Shown: positions 1 to 12,714, counted from the first letter of the stretch. The stretch is 64,000 bases of DNA from Dalbergia cochinchinensis (GCA_031216125.1 CM062369.1:46273992-46337991), one strand, 5' to 3'. Numbers and translations are program-made. Notes: a model not told the origin generated them from the letters alone.

Positions 1-1574
1 GGTGCCATCGCCCCTCTAAACCATATGAGGCGCCAACACTACAATTTTTCATTTTTCTTTGTCAAAGATATCCCATTAAGGCAATAGCCTGTATTCAATA
101 GATAGATTTGTGTAAAAGAAACCAATTGGAGCAAGTTAATCCTATAATTACAATTAATGAAAACTATTAATAAACTGTAAATAAAGCATTAGAAAACTAG
201 ATGATTTTGTCATCACATAAAGAATAAACATAAATCAGTAGTGAGCTTGCTAGATTTCTAATCTTAATTCAAAAGCCACTTCTAGACTCAGATTGTATAG
301 TGATGTGCCTGAAAAAGGCACATCTATTTCTAGTTTTGAACTGATTTTGGGTACTTTTCATGAAAGAATGCCATTAATTCTCTGATCTTTTAGAAATTGT
401 TACACTCATTGGAATTATGTTGTTTGATGACTCTCAAGTTCAAAATGACGATTTGAGGTCAAATTTGCCCAATTTTGACACATGGAGATTAAATAAGCTA
501 AATTAAAAGTTATTCAACGTTATGCTTGCATGGAACTAGAACAAATCTTAAAGAAATATCCATGAATTTCTCTCTAGAATTCAAAAATAGATGATGCAAG
601 AGGATTTGGAAGGATGAGAGAAAGGTCAGCAACTTCCATGTTTGACACTTTTCCAAATTCTCAAGTCTTTTGGGAGAAACAATCGATGTAAGACCGAAGC
701 TGTGGTCTGTCGTCAAGAAGTGACTAAGTAACTTGCCATTAGAACATTCCATGGGCCCCCACGGTGCCACCAAGCCCCCAGTGTGATTACACACGACGAA
801 GAGTTATTTTTGTTTTGAGCTTATTGATGCTATATTACTTGTTCTTGAGGTTGATACTACCAATTAATGCCCAATTAAACGCTAAACATGAGAAGGGCAA
901 AAAAGGGCAAAAAAGGGTTCTTTTGGTGGCTTTTAGTCATCTTAGATCTTGGGTCTTGAATTTTCTACAACTTAGAAGATCAAGGAGGCATATATTCTTG
1001 AATTGATTTCATCTATTTTTGTTTCTTTTCTTGATCGATGATCATTATATACTCTCCATTACTAAGTTTAGTGGCTAAATTCTTATATGTTAAGGTAATT
1101 ATATAACCTACGTTGAAATTATAAGATATTAAGTTTTTTCTTCAATCTAATGAATACTGTTCTTTTGAATTGGGGTTTTGTTTTCGTGCCTTTTTTTTTC
1201 TAATGGTGTGGTCATCCACGGATTTATGTAGGTTGTGCAAGTGACTGAAAAATTGGTAGATAACCATAGACACATCATCACCATCATCACCATCTCCTCA
1301 GTATGAATGAATGATCACAAAAAAGAACAAGAAATAGCCACCCTCAAATTTATTCCAATTAAATGTTGTGAATTTAATGTAGAATACCATTTGTGAGCGT
1401 TAATCATCAATTCAGTGATTAAGTGAGAACAAATAACTCAACACTATACACTACTCATTCGTAAATTTATTTTAAAATGAGTTCAATACAATTTTGGATG
1501 AAAATCTTCATTCCCCAAATAATATCTCCTTCCCTATCCCAATGTATTGCCACGTGAAAAATAATATTATATAT
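1..1574. other. Intergenic, no gene recognised
   Basis: AT-rich DNA with only short ORFs that show no motif or codon structure. I see no repeat boundary or RNA gene in it. Confidence 0.6.
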
Positions 1575-2125
1575 TTGAGGGTAAAATACATTTTATCCCC
1601 TTTGAACTTTAGATTATGTGCATTTTATACCATGGTTTCTCAAAACGTTCATCGTGACACCTTGGACTTTCCAAACGATGTAAAACACCCCCTTTCAATT
1701 AAGTTGATATCCATTTCCACAATTAAATGTAATATGTATGTCACATGCACGATAAACGAACAAAAATATTATTCTTTTTAATCAAAATTTTCAACTCTAA
1801 ACCCTCCCAATATAAAAATGGACAAAAATGCCCTTCAAATGCTGAAGTTTGATTGTAACAAAAAGGTATCTTTGTTTGTTTCTAAGTGGTGAAGAGTTCA
1901 TGGTTGGAAAACTTGATTAAAAAGTAAGGATATTTTTATCAGTTTAAATGTATACATGACATGCACTTGACTATTTAACAATAAAAATCGATGTCAATTT
2001 AATAGAAGGGGGTGTTTTGCACTGTTTAGAAAGTCTATGGTATCATGATACACATTTTGAAAAGTTAGGGTGTAAACTATATATGACCTCAAGTTTAGGG
2101 GTTTAAAATACATCTTATCCTATAT
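1575..2125. mobile_element. Fold-back (long-TIR) non-autonomous element
   Basis: The left arm (from about 1578, beginning GGGTAAAATACATTTTATCC) and the reverse complement of the right arm (ending about 2122, GATAAGATGTATTTTAAAC) stay similar for well over 100 bases. Both arms contain a match around a CAAAACACCCCCTTT-type block (left about 1690, right about 2005). The centre has no coding capacity. This is a MITE or fold-back element. I could not fix the target duplication, so superfamily is open. Confidence 0.6.
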
Positions 2126-2710
2126 TTGACAACTATTTTAAACTTCTAGATCTCTTTCAATTTGTATCTTATACATAGCAATACATCATTCGTGGAATAA
2201 GTAAGACGGGATATGATTTGGTGACAATAGATTTTATCCCATAATTTCATATATAATTGTTAAACTTAGACACTCAATATGAGCATAAATCCACTTAAAA
2301 AAATTATAATCATCCTCCATTTCTTCTTAATTAACTTCAAATATTTAGTATATCAAGGGGGACTGTAAAACTTCAAATAGGATCAATCTACTAAGGTTAA
2401 ACATATGTTGAATTGTGAGTTAAATAATAATTCGGTCTTCGCCAAATATGTCCAATTTCAAATCCATCATCTTTTTTTAATCTAATAAAAACCAATCCAT
2501 CATCTTTAATTATTCTCACTATAAAAATTAGCATTAGTCACCAGAATAATTAGAATCTCCCCTTTCTCACAAACTAGCAATCGGTTATCTACATGTATAG
2601 TCTGATATCTCAAGCACTTTATCCCTCAATAAGGATTTTGAGGCAGAAAGAACATCTATTGTAAAGGCATCAACACCTTATTTATGCCCTAAGGATAAAC
2701 CTGAATTAGT
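2126..2710. other. Intergenic, nothing recognised
   Basis: AT-rich sequence between two MITE-like elements, with no ORF of note. Confidence 0.5.
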
Positions 2711-3000
2711 GTTTTAAATTGCAAATCGCATCATGTGATGCGGCTACAATATTGCAGTTGCGGTCCGCAGTGCAACTGCATCAAACCGCTATTGCAGTAT
2801 GATGTATTTTCACATAAATTAACCGCAATATAACTACAATGGGACCACATCAAGACTGCATCGAGTTGCAGTAGACCGCATCAAGGCCATAACAGGCTGC
2901 AATGGGTTCCTTTTCAAGTTGTAGACACGTAAAAATTTCACACCGCATCGCCGCAGTATGTAGTGTGACGGCCGCATTATCTGCAACTACAATTTAAAAC
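2711..3000. mobile_element. MITE with GTTTTAAATT terminal inverted repeats
   Basis: The element starts GTTTTAAATT and ends AATTTAAAAC, a perfect 10-base inverted terminus. The inner part is rich in GCAGTTGCGGT/CCGCAT-like words on both arms, giving an imperfect longer inverted repeat. Length is 290 bases with no ORF. I could not see a clean target duplication. Elements with this terminus are common in legume genomes as far as I recall, which is inference from memory. Confidence 0.7.
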
Positions 3001-3484
3001 AATAGCATGAATAGTAGCGACAAATGATCATTCTTTTTAGTAGTGTCCAAGGGATTCATGAAGCTTGTAGTATTTAGATGGTTTTATATGGTCACATAAG
3101 TTACATTGATGATAATTTTGTTTTCTGGGTCCTATTTGTATGGTTTCTTGGTTGTGATTAGTATGGGTAAGCAGTATAGATGAATGGTTATCGGTTTAGA
3201 TGTTGATATTGCTGAGGTGTTTTAGGCACAATTGACTAATATGCTAATATGCAACTACCGAACTAGTGTTGCTTGCTTCTTTTGGGGTTGAGCTTTCTTT
3301 TATGCATATAAATATAGAGGTCAGTGAGCTACATAGTTTATTTTGGACAAAACAATCCATCCCCTTTATTTTATGAGTCAACTTATAATCATGGATAAAT
3401 TTTCTATTTTATTTTGTTATCATTAATTATTATTTTAACAACTTATCTTACTTCATTAGTATTATCTTATACAATTTAGTTTAG
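3001..3484. other. Intergenic, nothing recognised
   Basis: AT-rich, no coding region. It may hold the outer part of the decayed copia LTR that follows, but without a second copy the boundary cannot be placed. Confidence 0.4.
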
Positions 3485-3636
3485 TTGATAATTGATGAGT
3501 TAGTTATAGCACAAGTATTCAGTTATTCTGTTGAGGCTTGTTAGACTTTTCCTGCTTCTCTACATCATGTGTGTGTATACACACTTTTACATTCTTCATT
3601 ATTAATGAAGAAAGTTCATTTATTCCAAATTCATAA
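3485..3636 (+). repeat. Possible 5' LTR remnant of decayed copia element
   Basis: This stretch directly precedes a primer-binding-site-like sequence and the gag remnant, and has the pyrimidine-rich, ATTAATGAAG-containing look of a copia R/U5 region. No 3' partner was found beyond 8000, so the call rests on position only. Confidence 0.3.
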
Positions 3637-3638
3637 GG

Positions 3639-3650
3639 TGGTACTAGGAG
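3639..3650 (+). other. Decayed primer-binding site
   Basis: TGGTACTAGGAG resembles the TGGTATCAGAGC initiator-Met tRNA binding site of copia elements (an intact one is at 30510). It lies about 135 bases before the gag remnant ATG. Confidence 0.4.
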
Positions 3651-3785
3651 AAATCTCTTTCTCTGCTTTTGCATTTCTCTAATTATATTCTCATGCTTTT
3701 TGTTCCTTTTTATTTATTGCACTTCTCTGCACAATTTCATCACTTGTTCTTCATCATTTTCCTCTCAAATTTACAGTACTGCTAA

Positions 3786-6700
3786 TATGGCTGTGAATCT
3801 TGGTTCGGATGACTTTACCAATCCATATCAGTTGCAATCTTTAGATACTCCAAGATTGGTGCTTGTTTCTCATTGTCTCACCTGAGAGAACTACAATTCT
3901 GGGAGCCAATTGATGCAATTTGCTCTCTCTGACCGGAATAAATATGCTTTAGTTGGTAGAACTTTACCTAAATTAAATAGAACTAATCCAGTGCTGCTAG
4001 CTTCTTAGGAAAGAAACAATAATATTGTTGTTTCTTGGTTGCTCAACTTTATTTCCAAGGAGGTTTTTCTGAGTATCATTACCAAACCAAAGCAGGTGAC
4101 ATTAGAAGACTCTTTAATTTGAACTAGATCTCAACAAGGCAATGGTCCTTATACCTTTCAATTGAAGAATGATCTTGTGAATACTACTTACGGTGAACTC
4201 TGTAACTACCTATTTCACAAAGGTCACTACTCTCTAGGAGGAACTAAATGATTTCAGACCTCATATCCAATGTGATTGTGGCAATGCTCAACCACTACAT
4301 AAATTTCTTCAAATGGAATTTGTCATGCCTTTCTTATGGGATTGAATGAATCTTTTACTCAAACTAGAGGTCAGATCTTGCTTATAAATCCTATTCCACC
4401 AATTAATTGTCTTTTCCCTCTTGTTCTTCAAGAAGAATAACAAAGATCTTCCATTATTAGATCTGATTCACAGATCACATTTGCTATCAAAGGATTTGAA
4501 TCTAAGAATAATCCAAAAGCTAAAGCTGCTAAGAAGGATTGGTTGATTTGTGCTTATTATGGAATCATAGGGCACATGAAAGATAAGTGCTATAAGTTCC
4601 ATGGCTATCCTCCAAATTACAAGAAAGCTACAAAAGCTTCTTCATTATCTAATGTTCATCAAGTCGTAGATATGGTGACTTTGCAATCTGGTGATGCTTT
4701 AGTTTAGTTCACACATGCTCAGTATTAGCAACTTATGCAACTAATTTGTTTACAGGTATCTAATTAGTAAATCCACATGTTGCTTCTGAAAATGGTCTTT
4801 CTTCCCTCATAGGTACTATTCCATCTATCCTCTCTTCAAATTCTGCTTCTAGGTCACACACATGGCTAATTGATTCAAGAGTAACAGGTAATATATCCTA
4901 TACTCCAGAAAATTTTATTTCCTCTCATCCTATTTTGGATTCGTATGTTACTTTACCAAATCATCAGAAAATTTAGGTGTACTCAAAAGGAGTTGTTAAG
5001 ATGAATGACTCTCACATTACATAATGTTCTACACATTCCTTCATTTAGAGTAAATCTCATTTCTGTCAGTGCCTTAGTAAAAATACCTAGCATCGTTGTC
5101 CTTTTTCATCTTGATTACTTCTTGATCCAAGATCATAGCAACATGAAGGGGATTGGAAGAGGTAAACTGATTGGACATCTTTATATCTTCAAGTCAAATA
5201 CACCTTCCATTCCAACTTCTACACCTATCATTACTCCATCAAGACCTTTTATCTACTCAGCATTGTTTCATCTACTAGATCAATAACTGATATTCATATT
5301 GAACATCATTCTGTGCATGTTGTTTCTTGTAACACTTCACATGCTAGGTTAGGGCATTTGTTTGATCAAATTTCAATAAGCCAAGTAGTAGTTTACATAC
5401 ATTTGATTCTGCTGTTTCATTATACACATCTTGTAATATTTGTTCTTTAGTAAAATTCAAAAGACTTTCATTTGTTTGCAATAATAATCTTTCTACTAAT
5501 CCCTTTGATTTATTGCATTGTGACATTTAGGGACCATACCATGTACTTACTTAAGGGGAAGAAAGGTACTTCTTGACCATTGTAGATTATTATACTCATT
5601 TTATGTGGATTCACTTGCTTAAGACAAAATTAACTGCAATTGAAACTTTAGAAAAGTTTTTTTGCTTTGTTTGAGACATAATTTGGAAGGTTGTAAAAGC
5701 CTTGACCAGTGAGAATGCCAAGGAGTTGGTTCTCATAGATTTTCTACAATCCAAGGGATTTATACATCAATGTTCTTGTGTACAAAGGTTACAGCAAAAT
5801 GATTTAGGTGAAAGGAAGCACCAGCACCTTTTGCATGTTGCTAGTGCCCTATTTTTCTCAATCTAAAGTTCCAATTAGTTTTTAGGGAGACTGCATTCTC
5901 ACTGCTACTTTTTGGATATATAGGTTGCCAGCTCCCATATTCAAATTTAACACTCTATATTCCCTACTATTTGGTCATACTCTATATTATAATGCTCTTA
6001 AGGTCTTTTGGTTGTTTATGTTTTGCAGCAACCCTTTCTTCCCATAGAACCAAGTTCTCCTCTAGAGCAATTCCATTTATTTTTGTAGGCTAGTAGGGTA
6101 CCCCACTAGTTATAAGGTTTATAGGCTTTACAATTTAGAAACCAACCAATTTTATATTTCTAGGGATGTCACATTTCAAGAGTCCATTTTTCCTTTTCAT
6201 TTTCTTCCCCACACCAATGAACAACTTGATACCTTACTTGATCTTGTATTACCATAACCATAACCAGATGTACCATAAATTCTTGACCCTCATTCCTAGC
6301 CAAACCATCCATAGTTACCCCTACAGCCTCCTATTGATCCCTTTGCACCTATACACCAACCTAATTGTGGAAGATCCACTAGAATTACAAGACCTCCAGC
6401 CTATCCTGCCCAATATATGATTACAACAATGTTGTCACCAAATACCTTTTGTCTAGCCATTTCACCTAGGACAGACTGAATTCACCTTAACAACAATTTG
6501 TCATGACGGTTGGCAACATCCCTAAAGCAATTTTCTATCATCAACTAGTGAGATATCCTAAATGGAGGGATGCTATGGCAATTGAAATCAAGGCAATGGA
6601 GGATAATGAGACTTGGGAGCTTGTTACTTTTCCTCCTAGCAAGCACACAGTTAGGTGTAGATGGATTTATAAAATCAAATACAAGGCAGGCAAATGGCAA

Positions 6701-7975
6701 GGTTGATCATTACAAGGCTAGCCTAGTGGCCAAAGGATATACATAACAGGCTGGAACTGATATTCAAGGTACTTTTCCCTATTGCCAAACTCATAATAGT
6801 AATAGTTTTATCAGCTTAGTCGCCATAAAGGGTTGAAAATTTTTACAGATGGATGTCAATAATGCTTTCCTTAATAGAGATTTATTTGAAGAAGTTTATA
6901 TGGATAAACCCTTAGGGTGTCACAGTGAGGGGGAGCACTTTGTATATGGACTTAGATAGGCCTTTCACCAATGGTTTGCCAAATTTTCTACTGCCCTAAC
7001 CTCACATGGTTTGAAGCAATCTAAAAGTGATTACTCCATATTTACCAAAGGTTCAAGTGCTGATTTAGTGGTTTTACTGGTATATGTAGATGATATAATA
7101 GTTGCTAGTGCCTCAATTGCTCTTATTACCCAAGTTCAGTAGCAATTGCAGAACCTATTCAAACTCAAAGTACTGGGAGACCTGAAATATTTCCTAAGTC
7201 TGGAAATAGCCAGATCCCTTGCTAGTTTATTAATGTCTTAGCATAAGTATTGTCTAAACTTGCTTAAAGATGCTAGTTTTCTATATTGTAAACCCGAATT
7301 GTTACGTATGGAACCAAAATTGGCATTCTTTAGAATTGGGTGGACTTTTACCAGATTCATCATAGTATAGATGCTTGGTTGGTTGATTGATGTACTGAAT
7401 CATTTCTCGGCCTGACATTAGCTATGTAGCTAGCAAATTGAGTCAATTCATGTCAGTCCCTGCGGCACCTCACTTGCAGGCCCTGCATCATTCACTTAGG
7501 TATTTGAAGAATAAACCTGGCCAAGGTATTTTCTTCTCATTATCCTTTACCTTGCATCTGCAAGCATACGCTGATGCGGATTGGGGAAACTATATGGATA
7601 CTTGAAGATCCACCATAGGGTTTCTGGTTTGCCTTGTGATTTACTGATTTCATGGAAGTCAAAGAAACAAGTCATATTTTCACGGCCCTCTACAGAAGTA
7701 GAATGCCAAACCCTTACTCTGGTCACAATTAAGATCACTTGGTTGAGAAACTTGTTTTGTGACATGGAGGCGAAGCTTGGTCCAGCTATGGTGTATTGTG
7801 ATAGTCAAGCCGCAATCCACGTAGCAACCAATCCATCTTTCCACGAACAATCCAAACACATAGACATGGATTGTTATGTCACTCACGAAAAGGTGAGTGA
7901 AGATTCCATTCTGCTCATCCATGTTTCCTCCAAACATCAACTAATTGATCTGTTAACCAAACCTATACCTATCAT
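3786..7975 (+). pseudogene. Ty1/copia gag-pol polyprotein, heavily decayed
   Basis: Reading across frames, the domains occur in copia order. A gag of the LVLVSHCLT...ENYNSGSQ type starts at 3786, with a CCHC-like knuckle near 4550-4610 (CAYYGIIGHMKDKC, first half degraded). The protease is near 4860, where the catalytic DSGA-type motif reads DSRV. Pre-integrase and integrase lie at about 5010-6100, and reverse transcriptase at about 6500-7240, including YVDD near 7084. RNase H is at about 7560-7960, ending with SKHQLIDLLTKPI. Many in-frame stops and frameshifts interrupt it, so it cannot encode an active protein. The RT start (6503-6706) and RNase H end (7581-8027) are the longest surviving ORFs. 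It is old compared with the copia element at 29991. Confidence 0.85.
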
Positions 7976-8510
7976 TTGTATATGTGTAGCTAAAAATTAC
8001 CGTGGGTATATGATAATTTTCTTATAGTGATACTGCAATAAACTCACCTCCAATTGTTCTTTCTCCAATTAAATAGAGGGTAAAATAGGTATGAAATAAT
8101 TAATGAGTCATTTAAAGGTAAAAATGAACTATATTTGGATTAAATGACTTAGATGTAGTATTATTTTTTTTCATCCTTTTCTCTATTATCTGATCTCTCC
8201 CTTGGTTGAATATATACGTATTCATAATAAATTGTGATGTTATACTAAATTTCAGTTCCTTGATATTCATATAAAGTTACAAGCGAATTATTTAGCAGAG
8301 TTATAGTTACAGTTATACATTAAAAACAATAAACATAAAATGAACAATAATAATTTATGGAAATCATCATATCTTAACTTAAAATCCTAAAGACGATAGA
8401 TTTATAAGTCTAATCATTTGTAAAGATTTCAATTTGTCAATTTTTTTTCAGACTTCTTTGACCCATTCATCCTCTTAAAAGTGACACTTTGTTAGATTAA
8501 ACTCTTATTG
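7976..8510. other. 3' flank of decayed copia, nothing else recognised
   Basis: No 3' LTR could be paired with the sequence upstream of 3640, and no gene is visible. Confidence 0.45.
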
Positions 8511-8624
8511 CTCTATCTGTTTCATAATAAATGTCACTTTACCAGATATATTCGTATCTTGATATATTGATTTATAAAAATACCAAAAAGAGCGAAAGCG
8601 ATATGTATTATGAAATGGAGGGAG
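8511..8624. mobile_element. Stowaway-like MITE
   Basis: The left end (CTCTATCTGTTTCATAATAA) and the reverse complement of the right end (CTCCCTCCATTTCATAATAC) form the classic Stowaway/Tc1-mariner terminal inverted repeat, followed inside by a GTCACTTT-like block. The right flank is TA, the expected target. The left flank is eroded. Length is 114 bases, non-coding. Confidence 0.75.
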
Positions 8625-9088
8625 TATTAATGATAGCCAATAAGGAAGTGCAATACATGTGTTTCAGACTGAAATTGACCAAATAAGCCCAATACACAAC
8701 AGGAAATAATTTATGAAATCAATGTGTACTTTTTAATGATTTTTGAATAACATGTCTTGTGAATAACATGTCTCGTATTATTAGTATAAGTGTTATGTAA
8801 TTTGTTAATTAAAATGCACCTATAATTTGTATATAAGTGTGTAAATTAGTATTGATCAAAGAGTATGATAGTAGTGTTATGGGGTAATAACATCGGTCGT
8901 GCACATCAGTTGAAATTACTATATACAAACTAGATCATATGACATTTTCTTGAGGATCATTCTTAATTTCGTCAATATAATTGTTAGTAATATCAAAAGT
9001 ACGGTACATCCCAAATGTAATAAACACTTTATGGATGTGAGCGGAAGCGCGCCCAAATTTGTGAAGAGATGAAAAAATGATGCACGGT
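8625..9088. other. Intergenic, nothing recognised
   Basis: No gene. The right end may belong to the minus-strand copia remnant that follows. Confidence 0.4.
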
Positions 9089-9215
9089 GAATAGTATTAC
9101 ATAGTGGAGCCCATAAATCACTATTCATATAAATAGTATTATATAGCGGGACCCACTTCACTATTATGAATAGTACTATACAGTGGGACCTGCGTCACTA
9201 TTTGTGAATAGTATC
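9089..9215 (-). repeat. Tandem repeat of 38-41 bases (retrotransposon leader)
   Basis: Three units and a partial fourth start GAATAGTA-like at 9089, about 9130, 9168 and 9206, each with a GTGGGACC-like centre. On the minus strand they lie just downstream of the LTR at 9220-9725 and read ACTATTCAC-like. The young copia element has leader repeats with ACTATTTAC in the same position (30721-30825). I read this as the untranslated leader of a minus-strand copia element. Confidence 0.6.
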
Positions 9216-9219
9216 GTTA

Positions 9220-9725
9220 CCATTCACACGAACAAAGTAGATCAAGGAAATGCACACCAATATTTTAACGTGGAAAACCCTCCTGTAATTTTGAGAGAAA
9301 AACCACGGGCCAAACTCCGAAAAATACTTCACTATATTTAAAGAGTAATTACAATATAGTGTATCCCCAGTGAAGCTCTTCTACTAGTAGTATTACAGAG
9401 ATCTAGAGAATAGACCAAAAACCCCCAATGTATATTTACACTACACTCTTGGAATTTTCTTACACACTCTCTCTATTTTTCTCTCACTACAAGAAGTTTA
9501 TACCACTTCTTTCTAAAACAGCTAAGAAATACATTTAGCTTGGGATGAATTTCCTTTGTTTCCATCCCCTTTATCTATTTATAGAGTTTCGAGGGAGTTA
9601 CTATACATATGCACAGTAACTTCTCGTGATGAGATGAGACGGTTAGGTAGAGTTACTATGCAAGTTACTATGCATGTATAGTAACTTTCAAAAATGAAAG
9701 CCACCTATGGTTTGCACGGTCAAAC
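9220..9725 (-). repeat. Copia (Tork/Tnt1-like) LTR remnant, minus strand
   Basis: Read on the minus strand it carries the same landmarks, in the same order, as the LTRs at 29991 and 34849. These are inverted repeats built on AGTTACTRTGCAT/ATAGTAACT, a TATA box (CTATAAATAGA, about 9575-9585), CCGTGGTTTTTC, GGGTTTTCCACGT and TTGATCT. No primer-binding site or coding region follows, so it is a solo or truncated LTR. The ends are approximate because both termini are diverged. Confidence 0.65.
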
Positions 9726-9858
9726 TTATAATTAGCTAATTACCATGATGAGCTTTAAATCATTCATTCCATAGTTATACCGCTTTTGGCGGGCAAACCA
9801 ACTATTCGTCTAGTTCGATTTATTGTGTGGACCGAATATGCAACTGAATCGATAATCT

Positions 9859-9937
9859 GATATATATATATATAAACTAGCGTAATCATTTGAGATCAAA
9901 TTCTCTCTCTCTGTCTCTCTGTCTCTCTGTCTGTCTG

Positions 9938-9969
<32 letters not shown>

Positions 9970-9980
9970 GACACACACAC
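9859..9980. repeat. Compound microsatellite (TA, CT/GTCT, TA, CA)
   Basis: A short TA run at 9859-9874 is followed by CT tracts with GTCT interruptions (about 9900-9952), a TA run (about 9953-9968) and a CA run (about 9970-9980). Low-complexity, no function inferred. Confidence 0.9.
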
Positions 9981-10530
9981 GATTCAACACCAATGATCCA
10001 GTGACTTAGAATCTCAAAAGAATCATGATTGTCGGGTTTGAGTTTAATAACTATTATTCATTCACTCACTCTTGATTTGGATTTTGTATTTTCTTTGATT
10101 CATGCTAAGTGACATACTGCGGATAAAAAAACTTCCCGCCTAGAATACAAATCATGATAGAATCTCCTTCTTCGATCGTCATAAAGAAGGACTTTGCAAT
10201 ATTCTTTACCACTCCTCTGTGTTCATAATTTTATTCACATCCATGATTCACGTATGCTAAAATTCTAGCATTTAACACACACATCAATTGACATATATAC
10301 TACAGCTTCTAATTACTCACTACAATTTGCGTCGGATCATCATCAGCAAATTAAAGTCCAAAAGCAATCCTTGCTAGTGTGCATGTATGGCATTGTAAGC
10401 GTGATTCAGGTCCATCTTTGGCAGGTTTGGTTTCCCATACGTGAAAGATGTTGATATAACATGCCTATGAATTAACGTGTCTTTCTTTTATTGCAAATTA
10501 ATACTACTAGCTAGCTATCATGTGTTAGTC
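9981..10530. other. Intergenic, nothing recognised
   Basis: No ORF, repeat boundary or RNA gene supported. Confidence 0.45.
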
Positions 10531-10741
10531 ATGGTTATCAGAAAATATCAAATTCCTGTCGTTATACACCATGCATGCAAATGCATGGTATTTTGGTGCA
10601 GATTTTGAACTGTGTTGTCTCACTTAGATTTAATTTGTTTGGACCATACAGAGAGTTAATTTTAGTGGTCCTACTTTGATTTGAAAACGTAAAAAACACG
10701 TACGCAACCACGTTGTCATATTTTCTGGAAAAGTGACAGAT

Positions 10742-10919
10742 AAATCAAAATGTAATGCGGTGGTAGATCACCTTGTCCCTTAACCAGTCGATGGTTCGAT
10801 TCTCATTTATGGGAATGGAACGCATTTCATGGTCAATCATTTGCCTCTTCAAAAGAGTTCTCATGGTGAGAGGATTAATCACTACTGTTGGCATTAGATA
10901 TCCTGATTTTAATAAAAAA
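10742..10919 (+). mobile_element. SINE-like insertion
   Basis: The 13 bases AAAAGTGACAGAT occur at 10729-10741 and again at 10920-10932, just after an A-rich tail (10914-10923). Between them is a Pol III B-box-like GGTTCGATTCT (10793-10803), about 37 bases after an A-box-like TGCGGTGGTAG (10756). Long target duplication, A-tail and internal promoter together indicate a tRNA-derived SINE. Copy B lacks it at the matching site. The exact 5' end is uncertain because copy B shares a few bases beyond the proposed boundary. Confidence 0.65.
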
Positions 10920-11183
10920 AAAAGTGACAGATGAGGCTGGCAGATGTTTATTAAGAGCCACTCCGGCATCCCCAAAGAGTTAAGCTACGTATATAGCCCC
11001 CATGAAATAACCCAAAAACGTGCTGCCCGACATAGGTGGCCCCCTTTTTAAGCCACAAACCATTCGGTTTTAATAATTAACAACTCATAAATAAATTGTA
11101 GCAACCAAAGAGCTCATCCCATTTCAATCGCGTCGGGCATACAGTTTGGCCGCCTAACATTTTTCATCCCCCAAAAAGGAGGT

Positions 11184-12180
11184 GCCACTTATAATTGGAT
11201 AATGTCACTCTCACTTTTAATAATAAATGTTTGATTTTTCTAAAGTAACCTTTTTTCTTTTCTTTGTAATTAAATTAAAATAGTCATTTAACGGTTTTTT
11301 TACAAAAGAGAAGCTCAAACCACTCATAGAAGGGGAGTTGCAAAAATCCCACATACAAAAGCATGATACCCAATATAGAATACCATAACAAGAAATCAAA
11401 TCCAAAGAAAAAAAAATAACAAGACAAACATCAAAAAGAAATAAACCAAAAAAAAGGAACAAGAGTGCACGTACAGCTCCTAATAAGGCTAAACTCTTCA
11501 CTGAACCATGGAGAAGCATGACTATTAGATGCATAATCAGTTATGCTCATCCAAAGCACATATTAAGCATTCCTTTTTATAAACTTCAGGTCATAAAGAA
11601 AAACTAAGAGCAAGCAGTAGCAGAGTCATTCTACAATACAAAAGCTATATTAATTTTGAAAGAATACTAGACCCAAAAAATATTGATGTTCAGAAGCATG
11701 CAACTAGAATATATAATCCATATAATAATTAATTACATAAATAATAAAACAAAGCAGTGAATATTTAAAATAATAATAAGTAAAAATAAATAAAAACAAC
11801 AATATTATTAAGTCGTGGCATGTAACACTTATACGAAAGAAATATAATAAAGCCTAATTTAATTAATCAAGTTACGTTATTTTTGAAGAATAGAAATAAC
11901 AAATAAAAAACTATACTAAAAATTAATTAATCAATAACAATAAACTATATTATTATATATTTTTAAATAATTTTTTATTATATATATAACTCTTTACGTT
12001 TAAAAGAATCAATATGTATATTGTCTTATACAATTTATTAAGATGTAATGTTATTAGTTGACAATTATCTAACAATATAAAAATTGCTAGTATCAATGTT
12101 AATCATCTAAAAGGGTATTTTAGAGAAATCAAACATATATTATCAAAAGTGGGAGTAGCATTAACCATTTAAGAGTGACA
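11184..12180. mobile_element. Non-autonomous TIR transposon, about 1 kb
   Basis: The left terminus (with CACTTTTAATAATAAATG and GTTTGATTTTTCTAAA) matches the reverse complement of the right terminus (CACTTTTGATAATATATG, GTTTGATTTCTCTAAA) over roughly 60 bases. The interior is AT-rich and non-coding. The element is absent from copy B of the duplication, where the flanks lie within about 20 bases of each other, so it inserted after the duplication. Superfamily was not determined because no clear target duplication was seen. Confidence 0.7.
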
Positions 12181-12714
12181 ATAGTCATGTGATGGTGGAT
12201 ATGGCCCTAATGACAATATTGAGGGCCCATTTGACACCTGGTATATCTAATGATTTTATCTGTTATTTGATGTGAATAACGTATTTTATAAATTTATGTA
12301 TCAAATTTATTAAAATGATGAATAACTTAATCAAGTTAAGGGAGGTAAGATAAGGTCTAATTAGTTTTTAACATTTAATGTTCATTTTTTATTTAATTAA
12401 ATAATAATAATAAACATCTTAAACAAATAATTAAATTAAATAAATATGGATAATAAAAGAATGAAATATTTAATAATAAATAAATATTTGAATTAAGAGT
12501 AACACATGTTTAATTAAAATAAATTATAAATTATATACTACTAAACATATACATAAATAATAAATAATATGTGAAACATATATAAAAAGGTAAGAATTAA
12601 TAATAAAATATTTTAATTTAATACCGATTATGACATTAAGATTTTCAAACAATTATGATAAAAATACTACAAAATTATTAAATTATATAAAATAAAGAAA
12701 ATATTTTTATATTT

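Noticed and set aside
10756..10803. Possible tRNA gene because of a B-box-like GGTTCGATTC
   Set aside because: No cloverleaf can be drawn by eye, and the A-tail plus 13-base target duplication fit a SINE instead.
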